From assembly GCA_955652255.1 (NCBI GenBank), contig CATPAW010000069.1:1-6095 (forward strand): DNA of 6,095 nucleotides, in the 5' to 3' direction. Below the pieces are notes generated by a model. The model was given only the letters and a program-made list of their open reading frames with translations. It was not told the DNA's origin and made no database searches. This DNA is from an uncultured Chthoniobacterales bacterium. Its GTDB lineage: Bacteria > Verrucomicrobiota > Verrucomicrobiia > Chthoniobacterales > UBA10450. The translations under genes were made by a program, and so were the position numbers. Shown in pieces: positions 5,824-6,095 of this stretch (position 1 is the stretch's first letter; every line of letters starts with the position of its first letter).

Positions 5824-6095
5824 TGCGCAGATTCGTCTTTTACCCGCGGGCGAACGCGCACGGAGCGATAGTTTCGCTTGATGTTCGAGTCGTAGTAGCG
5901 CGCCTTCGATTCCGCTGAGATCAAATCGTGATAGACCGACGGTGGAACATCGACATATCGATAAATAGCGCCGTTCGCGAATTCGATTTCGAGCAAGTGC
6001 CGGCGTTTGCTGTAGACCACTTCCGCGATACCACGCGACTGAATGCGCTCGCGCGGAATGTGCGAAGTGATTGCGGCCGAGTCAGTTTCGGCCGG
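5820..6095 (-). CDS. KTSC-domain protein (5' end outside window)
   Basis: The frame is open from the right edge to the TGA at 5822-5820, giving 91 residues. A GTG occurs at 6020-6018, but the 25 codons before it are also open and read sensibly (ending IPRERIQSRGIAEV). The true start therefore probably lies beyond 6095. The KTSC domain, named after the C-terminal region of some lysyl-tRNA synthetases, is clear: VVYSKRRHLLEIEFANG and AIYRYVDVPPSVYHDLISAE, then SKARYYDSNIKRNYRSVRV. These contain the typical LEIEF-NG--YRY-DVP--VY pattern and the SK-RYY--I---Y block. KTSC proteins are small; their role is not established, though nucleic-acid binding has been suggested from the fold's association. 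It overlaps the downstream membrane-protein gene by four bases, indicating a shared message. Confidence 0.82.
   Translation of the reverse strand, partial: PAETDSAAITSHIPRERIQSRGIAEVVYSKRRHLLEIEFANGAIYRYVDVPPSVYHDLISAESKARYYDSNIKRNYRSVRVRPRVKDESAH

Overview
The window looks like an ordinary piece of a bacterial chromosome with moderately high GC, densely packed with single-domain genes and with no rRNA, tRNA, insertion sequence or CRISPR array that I can see. Shine-Dalgarno sequences are weak or absent before most genes. Three genes appear to use GTG or TTG starts (one of these starts lies outside the window). A short run of CCCAACG-like heptamers sits before one gene. These traits, and the overall protein style, suggest a soil-type Verrucomicrobiota or a similar environmental lineage. 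That is a tentative inference, because no marker gene is present.

Layout, left to right. Positions 1-975 (minus) hold the N-terminal 325 residues of an FAD-dependent monooxygenase-type oxidoreductase that runs off the left edge. It is divergent from a zinc-dependent medium-chain alcohol dehydrogenase at 1065-2105 (plus). Convergent to that gene is a six-helix membrane protein of unknown function at 2173-2748 (minus). A 129-base divergent spacer carries a perfect 12-base palindrome and a possible promoter. It leads into a HicB-type antitoxin gene (2878-3084) and a hicA toxin gene (3088-3301) that is broken by a single-base frameshift in a run of four T. Eleven bases later comes a PYROXD2/CrtI-like FAD oxidoreductase (GTG start, 3313-4890), followed by a small NTF2-like protein (4919-5398). 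The right end is a minus-strand pair: a KTSC-domain protein, cut by the window edge, whose stop overlaps the TTG start of a small single-pass membrane protein (5509-5823). Between the convergent ends near 5400-5530 are two hairpins, one of which looks like a plus-strand terminator.

How they work together: the hicBA remnant and the two downstream genes could share one transcript. The PYROXD2-like oxidoreductase and the NTF2-like protein are close enough (28 bases) to be co-transcribed. The three redox enzymes do not form a pathway I recognise. I see no convincing undescribed system; the items most worth checking are the hicA frameshift, the palindrome upstream of hicB, and the KTSC/small membrane protein pair.
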